Source: Emcibacter sp.
GTDB taxonomy: Bacteria > Pseudomonadota > Alphaproteobacteria > Sphingomonadales > Emcibacteraceae
Assembly (NCBI GenBank): GCA_027019205.1
Contig: JALUWZ010000022.1
Span: forward strand, 1 to 20,936
Direction: 5' to 3'
DNA length: 20,936 nt
The translations under genes and the position numbers were made by a program. Of this stretch, positions 7,720 to 15,692 are shown in pieces. The notes beneath the pieces were generated by a model. The model saw only the letters and a program-made list of their open reading frames with translations, was not told the DNA's origin and made no database searches. Positions within the stretch are counted from its first letter, which is position 1; each line of letters begins with the position of its first letter.

Positions 7720-8778
7720 CTACGCGTCCCTTTTCGGAAGGAGCAACCAGACATCCATATCCAGAAGAACTGCCGGGTCATATTTACCGTCATCTATTCT
7801 GGCGGTAAAATCATCCGCTGTCTTGTCTTTCAGCGCCACCAACCGGCATCTGAGTGCCGCAAGGTCGCTCTTCCCCGGGATTTCCGCCTTGTCGAGAATC
7901 TCTGACCATGCGGTAATGGTATCCCCGGCAATCGCCGGATTGACATGACGACCTGAATTGATCGCCAGAATATTCTGGGCATTGGCCAGACCGTTAAAGC
8001 TTAACGCCCGGGCCAGTGAAATAATATGGCCGCCATAAACAATCCGCTCACCCAGCCTGCCGTCCTTCATCGCATGGAGATTGAAATGAACCCTGGCGGT
8101 ATTCTGATATAACCGGGTCGCCAGCATATGGTCAGCGGCCTCGATGGTCATGCCGTCAACATGATTGATTCTTTCGCCGATGCTGTAATCCTCCCAGAAA
8201 TACCCCGACCCGGCAAGGCTGCTGTCATAATCGCGGTAATGGAGGTTTTCCGGCACCACAAGATTCTCCGGCGCGACCACCGGGGCAAGGTCCGGAATGA
8301 CCGTTTCCACCGCCGGGCTGTTGACATCACGCTTGTTAACCATCACCCAGCGCACATAGTCCAGAACCACCTCGCCCCGCTGGTTCAGGCCGGATGTACG
8401 CACATAAACATTGCCGGTGCGCCCGTTCGAATTTTGCTTCAGGCCGATGACCCGGCTCGTGGCGGACAGGGTATCCCCGGCATAGACCGGCGTGAGGAAC
8501 CGGCATTCGGCATAGCCCAGATTGGCCACCGCGTTGATCGAAATATCCGGCACCGTTTTGCCAAAGATGATATGAAACACCAGCAGATCATCGACCGGTG
8601 AGCGCTCAAGACCGCAATTTCCGGCAAAGACATCCGAAGACTGCAAGGCAAAACGCATGCCGTAAAGCGCCGAATAGAGGCTGACATCGCCGGTCGTGAC
8701 GGTGCGCGGGGTCGCATGATTAATGACCTGCCCGAGGGAGAAATCCTCGAAAAAATTACCTTTGAAACTCTTGCTCAT
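7720..8778 (-). CDS. mch: Mesaconyl-CoA hydratase (beta-methylmalyl-CoA dehydratase), double MaoC/hotdog fold
   Basis: This 352-residue protein closely resembles Rhodobacter Mch from memory, including FEDFSLGQVINHATPRT near the start and the block FHIIFGKTVPDISINAVANLGYAECRF (split here at 68-79 and 80-93), plus GLKQNSNG and YVRWVMVNKRD. Mch reversibly hydrates mesaconyl-C1-CoA to (2R,3S)-beta-methylmalyl-CoA in the ethylmalonyl-CoA pathway for acetyl-CoA assimilation. Two MaoC-like domains are present, one before and one after about residue 190; the second begins at WEDYSIGERINHVDG. The ATG immediately follows the TAA of the upstream lyase gene (TAAATG), indicating coupled translation. sdhCDAB follows 113 bases downstream on the same strand. 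A role in another mesaconyl-CoA-dependent route cannot be excluded. Confidence 0.9.
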   Translation of the reverse strand: MSKSFKGNFFEDFSLGQVINHATPRTVTTGDVSLYSALYGMRFALQSSDVFAGNCGLERSPVDDLLVFHIIFGKTVPDISINAVANLGYAECRFLTPVYAGDTLSATSRVIGLKQNSNGRTGNVYVRTSGLNQRGEVVLDYVRWVMVNKRDVNSPAVETVIPDLAPVVAPENLVVPENLHYRDYDSSLAGSGYFWEDYSIGERINHVDGMTIEAADHMLATRLYQNTARVHFNLHAMKDGRLGERIVYGGHIISLARALSFNGLANAQNILAINSGRHVNPAIAGDTITAWSEILDKAEIPGKSDLAALRCRLVALKDKTADDFTARIDDGKYDPAVLLDMDVWLLLPKRDA

Positions 8779-9654
8779 TTATGCCTCCATCGCCTTGATA
8801 GCCTCAGATAATGCCACCAGTCGGCGGGCATTATCCACATGCAGATTTTCGATCAGCTTGCCATCGACCAGCACCACGCCCTGTCCCCCGGCCCGGGCCT
8901 CGGCAAAGGCGGCAATAATGCGCCCGGCAAATTCCAGATCGGACGGCGAAGGGGCAAAAACCTCATTGGCCCCGTCAAGCTGTTTCGGGTGAATCAGGGT
9001 CTTGCCGTCAAAACCGAATTCCAGCCCCTGACGGCAGCTGGCCCGGAAACCGTCATCGTCATTCAGATCAAGATAGACTCCGTCGAGAATATCAATATTT
9101 TCCGCCCGGGCCGCCAGCAGGCACAGGCCAAGGCTGGTTACCACCGGCAGGCGCATCTCGGTATGATGGGCGTGCAAATCCTTGACCAGATCGCTGGTGC
9201 CCATGACAAAACAGGCGAGTCGATCCGAGCTTGCGGCAATCTCCGCCGCCGTCAACATCGCGCGCGGTGTTTCCATCATGCACCAGATTCTGGTCTTGTC
9301 CGGCGCGCCATACTCTTTCATCAGCCGCGCCACGTCCTGAACCATGGCCGCACTCTCGACCTTGGGCAGCAGAATGGCATCCGGGGCAGCGTCACAGGCG
9401 GCTTTCAGATCATCCCGCCCCCACGGGCTGTCCAGACTGTTAATGCGGATAATCACTTCCCGCGCCCCGTAGCCGCCATCCTTCACCGCATCACAGACAA
9501 GGGCGCGGGCGTCCGGCTTGGCCGCAACCGCCACCGCATCCTCAAGGTCAAGAATAAGGCCGTCCGCCGCAAGGGTTTTTGCTTTTTCCAGGGCGCGCGG
9601 ATTGGAACCGGGCATATATAAAACACTGCGGCGGGGGCGGGTTTCGGCTATCAT
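8779..9654 (-). CDS. CitE-family CoA ester lyase, probably (3S)-malyl-CoA thioesterase (Mcl2-like)
   Basis: A 291-residue TIM-barrel enzyme of the HpcH/HpaI-CitE family. Visible landmarks are LILDLEDAV (33-41), Arg70 in the RIN strand, PKVES (97-101), Glu128 in METP and Asp155 in GTSDL (Mg ligands), and DGKTLIHPKQ near residue 215. The Mg loop GTSDLVKDL resembles the Rhodobacter Mcl2 thioesterase, which hydrolyses malyl-CoA to malate, more than the Mcl1 lyase, which has GAADF there. Linkage to mch supports a job on malyl-CoA or beta-methylmalyl-CoA in the ethylmalonyl-CoA pathway. Lyase activity, citramalyl-CoA lyase or a citrate-lyase beta-like role remain possible. GAGGAA lies 8 bases before the ATG. 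It is the first gene of the pair and is coupled to mch by TAAATG. Confidence 0.8.
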   Translation of the reverse strand: MIAETRPRRSVLYMPGSNPRALEKAKTLAADGLILDLEDAVAVAAKPDARALVCDAVKDGGYGAREVIIRINSLDSPWGRDDLKAACDAAPDAILLPKVESAAMVQDVARLMKEYGAPDKTRIWCMMETPRAMLTAAEIAASSDRLACFVMGTSDLVKDLHAHHTEMRLPVVTSLGLCLLAARAENIDILDGVYLDLNDDDGFRASCRQGLEFGFDGKTLIHPKQLDGANEVFAPSPSDLEFAGRIIAAFAEARAGGQGVVLVDGKLIENLHVDNARRLVALSEAIKAMEA

Positions 9655-9858
9655 TCGGCGGTTTCCTCACTGTTTCTGATACATTATTTCCAAATACAGG
9701 TCATTTTTGTAACATGTTTATATATTTTATTGCGGCGCATGGCAAGATGCTGCGTTGCAATATTTTTGGGTAATATTCCTTTAGATGTAAAATCATATTG
9801 CTTTCCGCCCGCCGCTGGATAAAACTACAGCATAATTTTATACTATGGGATAATATTT
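9655..9858. other. Divergent promoter region between the CoA ester lyase and M28 peptidase genes
   Basis: About 204 bases carry the promoters of two divergent genes. The half nearest the peptidase is AT-rich and includes TATGGGATAATATT just before the start, which may be a -10 element or only a weak ribosome site. I see no repeat, RNA gene or strong operator. Confidence 0.4.
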
Positions 9859-11262
9859 ATGACTTACCTGAAAACGGCCTTATATCAATTCTTGATCCTG
9901 ATATTCAGTGCAGCCGGGCCGGTTGCCGCCGCCTCTCTTTCTGATCAGGATATGCAACAGATCAAGAAGCTTGAACAGACCGCGCTCACCTCAAACCTTG
10001 CCTTTGAGATTGATGAATCCCTCAGCACCGAGGTCGGCGCGCGCAGAGTCGGCACCGAGGGCAACCGGCGCAGCATCCCCTGGGCAGTAGCCAAAATGAA
10101 GCAGCTTGGCTTCGACAAGGTCTGGACCGAGAAGGTCACTCATACCTCATGGACACGGGGGACGGCAGAAGCCCGGGTTGTCGCACCATATCCGCAGAAG
10201 ATGGTGGCGATTGCCCTTGGCGGCAGTGTCGGCACCCCGAAGGACGGTATCAGGGCCGAGGTGGTGGAATTCAAGGATTTTGCCGCGCTCAAGGCCGCCG
10301 CCCCCGGCAGTCTGAAAGGCAAGATCGCCTTTGTCTCTTTCCATATGCAGCGCAAAATTGACGGGTCGGGATATGGCCCGGCAGTCATGAGCCGGGTCGC
10401 GGGGCCGAGTGTCGCGGCGAAAAAGGGGGCGCTGGCGCTGATTATCCGCTCTGTCGGCACCGATCATAACCGACTCGGTCATACCGGAATGCTGGATTAT
10501 CAGGAGGGGATTGCGCGGATTCCTGCTGCCGCCCTGTCACCCCCGGACGCCGATATGCTCTCACGCCAGATCGGGCGCAGTAAACCGGTGGAGATTTTCC
10601 TCAAACTCACCACAAAACGCCGTGACGACGTCCCGGTCATAACTGCCAATGTTATCGGCGAAGTCACTGGCCGCAGCCATCCTGACCAATATGTGGTTCT
10701 TGGTGCCCATCTCGACAGCTGGGACGTCGGTACCGGGGCGGTGGATGATGGCATCGGGGTGTCGGTGACCCTTGCCGCCGCCCATTATATCGCCGCGCTG
10801 CCGGAACGGCCCAAACGCACCATCCGGGTGATTCTGTTCGGGGCCGAGGAAGAAGGCCTGATTGGCGTCACCCAATATGTCAAAACCCACAAGGATGAAA
10901 TGAAAAACCACATGATCGGTGCCGAATGGGATTTTGGCACCGGGCGGATTTACCGGATGATTCCGGGGGTCGGCCCGTCGGCCCTGAATAATATCCGCGA
11001 GCTTGCAGACCTGCTCGCCCCGCTCGGCGTGGCCCTCAGCCCGAAAAATGATGCCAAAGGGCAATCGGACATGAGCGCCCTCGGCAAGGCCGGGATGCCG
11101 GCGGTTAATTTCAGCCCGGACGGCATGGCCTATTTCGACTGGCACCATACGGAAAATGACACGCTGGACAAAGTGGACCCGGACGCCCTGAAACAAAACA
11201 CCGCCGTCTTCACCATCTTCAGCTATTTCGCCGCAGAATCCGATGTCGATTTCAGAAAGTGA
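9859..11262 (+). CDS. Secreted M28 family zinc aminopeptidase with PA domain
   Basis: A 467-residue exported peptidase. Residues 1 to about 24 form a signal peptide ending VAAA. A protease-associated insert spans roughly 130-250. The catalytic M28 domain shows GAHLDSWDVGTGAVDD (His284, Asp286, Asp297), GAEEEGL (Glu330 as likely base, Glu331 as ligand), Asp358 in EWDFGTG, and His430 in WHHTENDTLDKVD. These are the co-catalytic two-zinc residues of bacterial leucyl aminopeptidase and glutamate carboxypeptidase-like enzymes. It probably acts in the periplasm or outside the cell on peptides. It is divergent from the CoA lyase gene and converges on the M2 peptidase gene. Only a weak ribosome site precedes the ATG. 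Confidence 0.92.
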   Translation: MTYLKTALYQFLILIFSAAGPVAAASLSDQDMQQIKKLEQTALTSNLAFEIDESLSTEVGARRVGTEGNRRSIPWAVAKMKQLGFDKVWTEKVTHTSWTRGTAEARVVAPYPQKMVAIALGGSVGTPKDGIRAEVVEFKDFAALKAAAPGSLKGKIAFVSFHMQRKIDGSGYGPAVMSRVAGPSVAAKKGALALIIRSVGTDHNRLGHTGMLDYQEGIARIPAAALSPPDADMLSRQIGRSKPVEIFLKLTTKRRDDVPVITANVIGEVTGRSHPDQYVVLGAHLDSWDVGTGAVDDGIGVSVTLAAAHYIAALPERPKRTIRVILFGAEEEGLIGVTQYVKTHKDEMKNHMIGAEWDFGTGRIYRMIPGVGPSALNNIRELADLLAPLGVALSPKNDAKGQSDMSALGKAGMPAVNFSPDGMAYFDWHHTENDTLDKVDPDALKQNTAVFTIFSYFAAESDVDFRK

Positions 11263-11278
11263 TGATAAATAATCACAT

Positions 11279-11366
11279 GTCACCCCGGCCTGCGCGCCGG
11301 GGTCCCTTTCCCCGCTTGCCATGACCTGCCCCGAACATGGATCCCCGGGTCAAGCCCGAGGATGAC
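11279..11366. repeat. REPIN-like hairpin pair between the M28 and M2 peptidase genes
   Basis: The element starts with GTCA and ends with TGAC. The left hairpin is CCCCGGC-6-GCCGGGG (11283-11302). The right part, 11339-11366, reads GGATCCCCGGGTCAAGCC followed by CGAGGATGAC. A second copy of the same design lies at 19946-20050. Such outward-facing palindrome pairs with conserved ends are typical of REP doublets spread by RAYT-type transposases. No transposase is in this window. Placed between convergent genes, it may also help end their transcripts. Confidence 0.7.
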
Positions 11367-11400
11367 AGGTGTGGGCCACGAGGATGACAGGCGTGGGCCA
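11357..11400. repeat. 22-bp tandem duplication at the end of the REPIN-like element
   Basis: Two adjacent 22-base units, 11357-11378 and 11379-11400, differ at one base (T or C before GTGGGCCA). Each contains CGAGGATGACAGG, so the duplication copies the terminal TGAC of the hairpin element. It lies just beyond the 3' end of the M2 peptidase gene and probably arose by slippage. Confidence 0.85.
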
Positions 11401-11408
11401 GGCTTCCC

Positions 11409-13205
11409 TTACCAGCCGCACTGGCGGTCTTTATTCTGCTCGTCGAGCCATTTTTTCAGCGGGGCGAAATATTCGAGCACCGCACTGCCGTCCATTTTGC
11501 GCACCCCGGTAAAGGCCTCAAGCGCGTCGGGCCACGGCTTGCTTGCACCCATTTCCAGCATCGCCTTGAATTTTTTACCGACTTCCTTGTTGTTATAAAT
11601 AGTACAGCGATGCAGCGGTCCCTGATATCCGGCCATCTCGCAGGCGGCTTTCTGGAACTGGAACTGCAGGATATGGGCGATAAAATAGCGCGTGTAGGAC
11701 ACATTATAGGGGATGTGGAATTTGGCCCCCGGATCAAAGGCATCGGCGGGACGGGCAACCGGGGCGCGCACGCCCTGATATTTCTCCCGGAGTTTCCACC
11801 AGCCTTCATTATAGGTTGCAGGCGTCAGCTCCCCGTCAAATACCTGCCAGCGCCACTGGTCCATCATCAGGCCAAATGGCAGGAAGGCAACCTTTTCCAG
11901 CGCCTTCTCCATCAACAGACCAAGATCACCGTCGGCGCTTGGCACCTTGTCGAGCAGACCGATCTGTTTAAGATAATCCGGGGTGATGCTGAGTGCGATG
12001 GTATCGCCGATCGCCTCGTGAAAGCCGCCATTGGCCCCGTTCTCAAACAGGAAATCCTGATCCTTGTAGGCGCGCTGGTAAAAATTATGGCCAAGCTCGT
12101 GATGAATGGTCCGGAAATCCTCGGCGGTGATGGTGGTGCACATCTTGATGCGGATATCATCCTTGTTGTCAATATCCCAGGCGCTGGCATGGCAGACCAC
12201 CTCGCGGTCCCGGGGCTTGGTGATCAGCGAACGCTGCCAGAAGCTTTCCGGCAGTGGTGCAAAGCCGAGCGAGGTAAAGAAATTCTCGCCTGATTTGACC
12301 ATTTTCTTCTCATCATACCCCGCCTTGACCAGAAGATCGGTCAGGTCATAGCCGATATTGCTGTTCGCGGGGGCGACCAGGTCATAGATATTCTCCCATG
12401 ACTGCGCCCACATATTGCCAAGCAGGTCCGCCGGGATTGGCTTGTCGAGCGGCACAATTTTATCACCGTATTTCTCGTTGAGCTTCGCCCGGACATGACA
12501 TTGCAGTGCGACATAAAGCGGCTTTACCTGCTGCCACAACCGGTCGGCCTCGGCCCGAAAATCATCGGCGGGCATATCATAGTTCGAGCGCCACATATAG
12601 CCGACATCGGGATAGCCCAGTTCTTTGGCCCCCTTGTTGGCGATCTCGACCATGCGGGCATATTTGTCCCGCATCACCGGTGATATGGTGCGCCAGCCGG
12701 TCCATGCCGCACGCAATTCTTTCGGGTCGCGCGATGTCGCCATAATCTTTGTCAGTTGCCCGAGCGTCCGGCCCTTCGGGTCGCGTCCGGTTGAATAGAG
12801 GCTGCCGAGGCTGGCATTTATTTTTGCCAGTTCCTCATTATCTTTTTTATTGTTGGGGGACGGCAGATTGACCCCGAGCTTGATCATGTCAAGCTTGCGC
12901 CGCAGGTCCGGGGCAAGTTTCAGGTCATTGAATTTTCTCGCCTCATCGGCATATTTCACCTGTAACGCCGTCATGTCCGCACTGACCTTGGCGGCCATGG
13001 CATCGGTGTCTTCGGTGATAAAATTGGCGTTGACCCATTCGGTACGGGCGGCAAAAACGCTCTTTTTCGCCAGATCCTTTTCCACTGCCGCGACAAAGGT
13101 TCTGGCTTCCGCTGCTGTCGGGGCCTTGTCGGTGGTTATATCCACATCCGCCTTGCAACCCGCAACTGTCAGTGCCAGCACCAGTAAACCCGTTTTTCCG
13201 ATCAT
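11409..13205 (-). CDS. M2 family peptidyl-dipeptidase (ACE-like) lipoprotein
   Basis: A bacterial relative of angiotensin-converting enzyme that removes C-terminal dipeptides. The start is placed at the ATG at 13205, preceded by AGGGA, giving MIGKTGLLVLALTVAGC: a lipoprotein signal peptide with lipobox Cys17. A longer frame starting at 13247 would bury this signal. In the 598-residue form the zinc motif HELGH is at 369-373, and the third ligand Glu397 is in GFHEAIGD. Cys338 and Cys356 bracket CHASAWDID...KMC, matching the conserved disulfide near the ACE active site. Full family length suggests an active enzyme on the periplasmic side of a membrane. It converges with the M28 peptidase gene. 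A TetR regulator lies 174 bases upstream on the same strand. Confidence 0.93.
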   Translation of the reverse strand: MIGKTGLLVLALTVAGCKADVDITTDKAPTAAEARTFVAAVEKDLAKKSVFAARTEWVNANFITEDTDAMAAKVSADMTALQVKYADEARKFNDLKLAPDLRRKLDMIKLGVNLPSPNNKKDNEELAKINASLGSLYSTGRDPKGRTLGQLTKIMATSRDPKELRAAWTGWRTISPVMRDKYARMVEIANKGAKELGYPDVGYMWRSNYDMPADDFRAEADRLWQQVKPLYVALQCHVRAKLNEKYGDKIVPLDKPIPADLLGNMWAQSWENIYDLVAPANSNIGYDLTDLLVKAGYDEKKMVKSGENFFTSLGFAPLPESFWQRSLITKPRDREVVCHASAWDIDNKDDIRIKMCTTITAEDFRTIHHELGHNFYQRAYKDQDFLFENGANGGFHEAIGDTIALSITPDYLKQIGLLDKVPSADGDLGLLMEKALEKVAFLPFGLMMDQWRWQVFDGELTPATYNEGWWKLREKYQGVRAPVARPADAFDPGAKFHIPYNVSYTRYFIAHILQFQFQKAACEMAGYQGPLHRCTIYNNKEVGKKFKAMLEMGASKPWPDALEAFTGVRKMDGSAVLEYFAPLKKWLDEQNKDRQCGW

Positions 13206-13379
13206 GATATTTTCCCTATATCCCTGTGATGTTTTTGATAAATGCAAAAAAAGGATACTAACCCTGCGATCGCGGAAAAATAAAGTCTTTTAGTAAAAAA
13301 AACCGCCCGCTTTCACACATCCCGCGCCTGATGAAATTATATTCTGATTATCTGTCGCTTTGCCAAATATTCAATAGCC

Positions 13380-14030
13380 TCAGAATCCGTCACAGCAAAA
13401 ATCAACCAGCCGGTCACGGGTTTGGGCCGCTGTTTCCGATTTGCAGGATTTGTGGGACAACAGACTGATCCGGTGCAGATGATTGATGGTATGATGCATG
13501 ACCCCCATCATGAAATGAATGCGCCAGTAGATATCCTTCTCACTGAGGCCGGGTTTTATTTTCCGGAAATAGGGCAGGAATTTGTCGAAAACATCGACTT
13601 CCTGACGCAGGACATGATCCATATCGCTGGCTTCCTCAAGATAGGCCCGGGCGAGAAAACGGATATAGAGCGAAAAACCGGGTTTTTCTTCACAGAGCCA
13701 GAAAATCGGTGGCGTCAGCATGGCACCGATCAATTCCCTGAGGGAGACATCCCGCCCCTCGGCCCGCGCTTTTTCCGCTGTCTCATACAGCAGCCGCAGC
13801 CGTTCGTGATTCATCAATGTTGCCCGGCGAATATAGACCGCCTGAAACAGGCCCTGTTTGGAGCCGAAATAGTAATTGACCGCCGACAGGTTTACCCCCG
13901 CCGCTGCGGTAACAGAGCGCACGGAAACACTGGCAAAACTTCCATTGGCAAATAATTTTTCAGAGACATCAAGAATTCTCTCCCTGGCATTCTGTTTCAC
14001 TGGCTGCTTCACTGGTATTTTACCGGTCAT
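13380..14030 (-). CDS. TetR/AcrR family transcriptional regulator
   Basis: A 216-residue one-component regulator. The N-terminal DNA-binding domain spans about residues 14-62, with the helix-turn-helix in SVRSVTAAAGVNLSAVNYYF (36-55) followed by GSKQGLF. The C-terminal ligand and dimer domain is helical and I cannot assign its ligand. It has an unusually Cys/His-rich end (MMGVMHHTINHLHRI, SHKSCKSE, CCDGF), which may or may not matter. It is on the same strand as and upstream of the M2 peptidase gene, with 174 bases between, so it may control itself, the peptidase, or distant targets. A small palindrome lies 47-58 bases upstream of its start. Confidence 0.9.
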   Translation of the reverse strand: MTGKIPVKQPVKQNARERILDVSEKLFANGSFASVSVRSVTAAAGVNLSAVNYYFGSKQGLFQAVYIRRATLMNHERLRLLYETAEKARAEGRDVSLRELIGAMLTPPIFWLCEEKPGFSLYIRFLARAYLEEASDMDHVLRQEVDVFDKFLPYFRKIKPGLSEKDIYWRIHFMMGVMHHTINHLHRISLLSHKSCKSETAAQTRDRLVDFCCDGF

Positions 14031-14076
14031 TATCTTTTACTTTACAGAAATTACCCCAAAGCCCACATACTGTTTA

Positions 14077-14088
14077 AAACATACGTTT
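14077..14088. promoter_or_regulatory. Possible TetR autoregulatory operator AAACATACGTTT
   Basis: A near-palindromic 12-mer lies in the short gap between pssA and the tetR start, the usual place for TetR-family self-repression. The arms AAAC/GTTT are perfect and the centre is partly symmetric. The match is short, so this is a weak call. Confidence 0.3.
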
Positions 14089-14116
14089 AGAATGACAAGA
14101 GTGCAAGATGAATTTA

Positions 14117-14902
14117 TTATTGCCCGTCTGAATCCGGCCCGGAGCCATCATCCGGCGGCGGGGAGACCGGGCCGTATCTGCGCCTGTGGCTGATGATTGC
14201 CAGGGGAATTGTCAGGATATAAAGCAATCCGACCACCGACATGGTTGCCCATATCTGGGTCACCAGAAGGGTGGCGAATATGGCGATGCCGAGCAGGTAA
14301 AACAGGACATATTCCCGCTTTATGCTTAATTTTTTGAAAGAAAAAGTTGGCACATTGCTCACGGTCAGGGTGGCAATCAGCCCGATATAGACCACGCAAA
14401 ATACCGGATTTCTGAAAAATTCACTCCCGGTCAGAAAATTGAGAATCATCGGCCACAGGGCCAGTGCCGCCGAGGCCGGAGCCGGAATACCGGCGAAATA
14501 ATCTCTTTTTTCCTCAAGATTAACCTCCTCATCCTGACTCATGGTATTGAAGCGCGCCAGCCTGAGGGCCATCGAGATGGTAAAGATCAGCGCGAGCAGC
14601 CAGCCGACCCCCTTCACATCCCTGAGCGTCCAGCTATACATGATAACCGCCGGGGCCACGCCGAAACTGACAATATCCGACAGCGAATCAAGTTCCGCGC
14701 CGAATTTCGACGCCCCCTTGAGCAGCCGGGCCATCCGCCCGTCCAGCCCGTCCAGCACCCCGGCAATCAAAATCGCCAGCACTGCGGCCTCATAACGGCC
14801 AAGAATGGCAAAGCGGATTGCCGACATGCCGGCGCATATGGCCAGCACGGTAATCGTATTCGGCACCAGACTGCGCAGGGGAAAAATATGTCGTTTATTC
14901 AA
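14117..14902 (-). CDS. pssA: CDP-diacylglycerol-serine O-phosphatidyltransferase
   Basis: Makes phosphatidylserine from CDP-diacylglycerol and serine in the inner membrane, the first committed step to phosphatidylethanolamine. The 261-residue protein is mostly hydrophobic with about seven or eight membrane segments. It carries the CDP-alcohol phosphatidyltransferase motif DG-x2-AR-x8-G-x3-D-x3-D, here as Asp51-Gly52, Asp54-Gly55, Ala58-Arg59, Gly68, Asp72 and Asp76. It follows psd by 39 bases on the same strand, so the two consecutive enzymes of the pathway are probably co-transcribed. The C-terminal tail (PPPDDGSGPDSDG) is acidic and likely unstructured. This is the type II (CDP-alcohol) form common in alphaproteobacteria. 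Confidence 0.96.
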   Translation of the reverse strand: MNKRHIFPLRSLVPNTITVLAICAGMSAIRFAILGRYEAAVLAILIAGVLDGLDGRMARLLKGASKFGAELDSLSDIVSFGVAPAVIMYSWTLRDVKGVGWLLALIFTISMALRLARFNTMSQDEEVNLEEKRDYFAGIPAPASAALALWPMILNFLTGSEFFRNPVFCVVYIGLIATLTVSNVPTFSFKKLSIKREYVLFYLLGIAIFATLLVTQIWATMSVVGLLYILTIPLAIISHRRRYGPVSPPPDDGSGPDSDGQ

Positions 14903-14941
14903 AGCTCAACAGATCCCGGATTCGTTTCGAAAGAGTATCTT

Positions 14942-15661
14942 TTAACGGATTTCGCCTGCGCGGTCCAGTTCCCTGGTTTTTTCGTTGGCTATGACCGTTT
15001 CCCCGGCCACCGCGCGCTGCCCGACACAGACCAGGGCGTGAACCCCCTTGGGCAGATAGATATCCACCCGGCTGCCAAAACGGATCAGGCCGAAACGCTC
15101 GCCTGCCTTATATTCCTGCCCGTCCTCGGCCCAGCACAGGATGCGCCGGGCAATCAGACCGGCAATCTGGACAAAGGCATATTCCCGGCCCGAGCCGCTT
15201 TTCAGCAGCAGGGCGTGACGTTCATTGTCAACACTGGCTTTCTCCAGCGAGGCATTGAAGAATTTGCCCGGGGTATAGACCTGCCTGACGATTGTGCCGT
15301 CTATGGGGATACGGTTCACATGGACATCAAAAACATTCATGAAAATGCTGACCCGGGTGCGGGGGGCATCGCCAAGATCGAGTTCGCCGGGCGGCACGGC
15401 CTCGGTCACGGACTGGACAACACCATCTGCCGGGCTGACCACCAGACCCTCCTTGACCGGGGTAACCCGTTCGGGGTCGCGAAAGAAATAGGCGCACCAG
15501 ATGGTCAGTATAAGCCCGAGCACCCCGGGAAGGTCCATCCCCAGAAGATAGAACAGCAACGTGACCGCACCAAAGCCCAGAATGAATTTATGGCCCTCGC
15601 GATGGAAATAACTTAATATCGGCGGTAAATTATTCATAATCCTGTCCCGTCTGTTGTTCAT
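14942..15661 (-). CDS. psd: Phosphatidylserine decarboxylase proenzyme (short type)
   Basis: Converts phosphatidylserine to phosphatidylethanolamine. This is the short alphaproteobacterial type, 239 residues from the first ATG. Two N-terminal membrane stretches lie at about 28-60. The self-cleavage site is Gly196-Ser197 in RFGSRVD, where the serine becomes the pyruvoyl cofactor and splits the proenzyme into beta and alpha chains. Conserved VSPADG (75-80) and MNVFDVHVNRIP (108-119) fit the family. An in-frame ATG at 15637 (residue 9) has GGGA 7 bases upstream and may be the true start; the ATG at 15661 has no visible ribosome site. The gene lies 31 bases after the Atm1-like exporter and 39 before pssA. 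Confidence 0.96.
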   Translation of the reverse strand: MNNRRDRIMNNLPPILSYFHREGHKFILGFGAVTLLFYLLGMDLPGVLGLILTIWCAYFFRDPERVTPVKEGLVVSPADGVVQSVTEAVPPGELDLGDAPRTRVSIFMNVFDVHVNRIPIDGTIVRQVYTPGKFFNASLEKASVDNERHALLLKSGSGREYAFVQIAGLIARRILCWAEDGQEYKAGERFGLIRFGSRVDIYLPKGVHALVCVGQRAVAGETVIANEKTRELDRAGEIR

Positions 15662-15692
15662 ATATTATATGTAAGCCAGACCGTAAGCCGCA

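Noticed and set aside
8839..9621. 260-codon plus-strand frame over the CoA ester lyase gene
   Set aside because: Antisense to a complete CitE-family gene; its composition is that of a reverse-complement shadow.
10561..11322. 253-codon minus-strand frame over the M28 peptidase gene
   Set aside because: The plus-strand gene has a signal peptide and all zinc ligands; this frame extends into repeat DNA and has no motif.
11610..12293. 227-codon plus-strand frame over the M2 peptidase gene
   Set aside because: Antisense to HELGH-containing coding sequence, without a recognisable domain.
14888..15616. 242-codon plus-strand frame over psd
   Set aside because: Antisense to psd, which has its cleavage site and full length.
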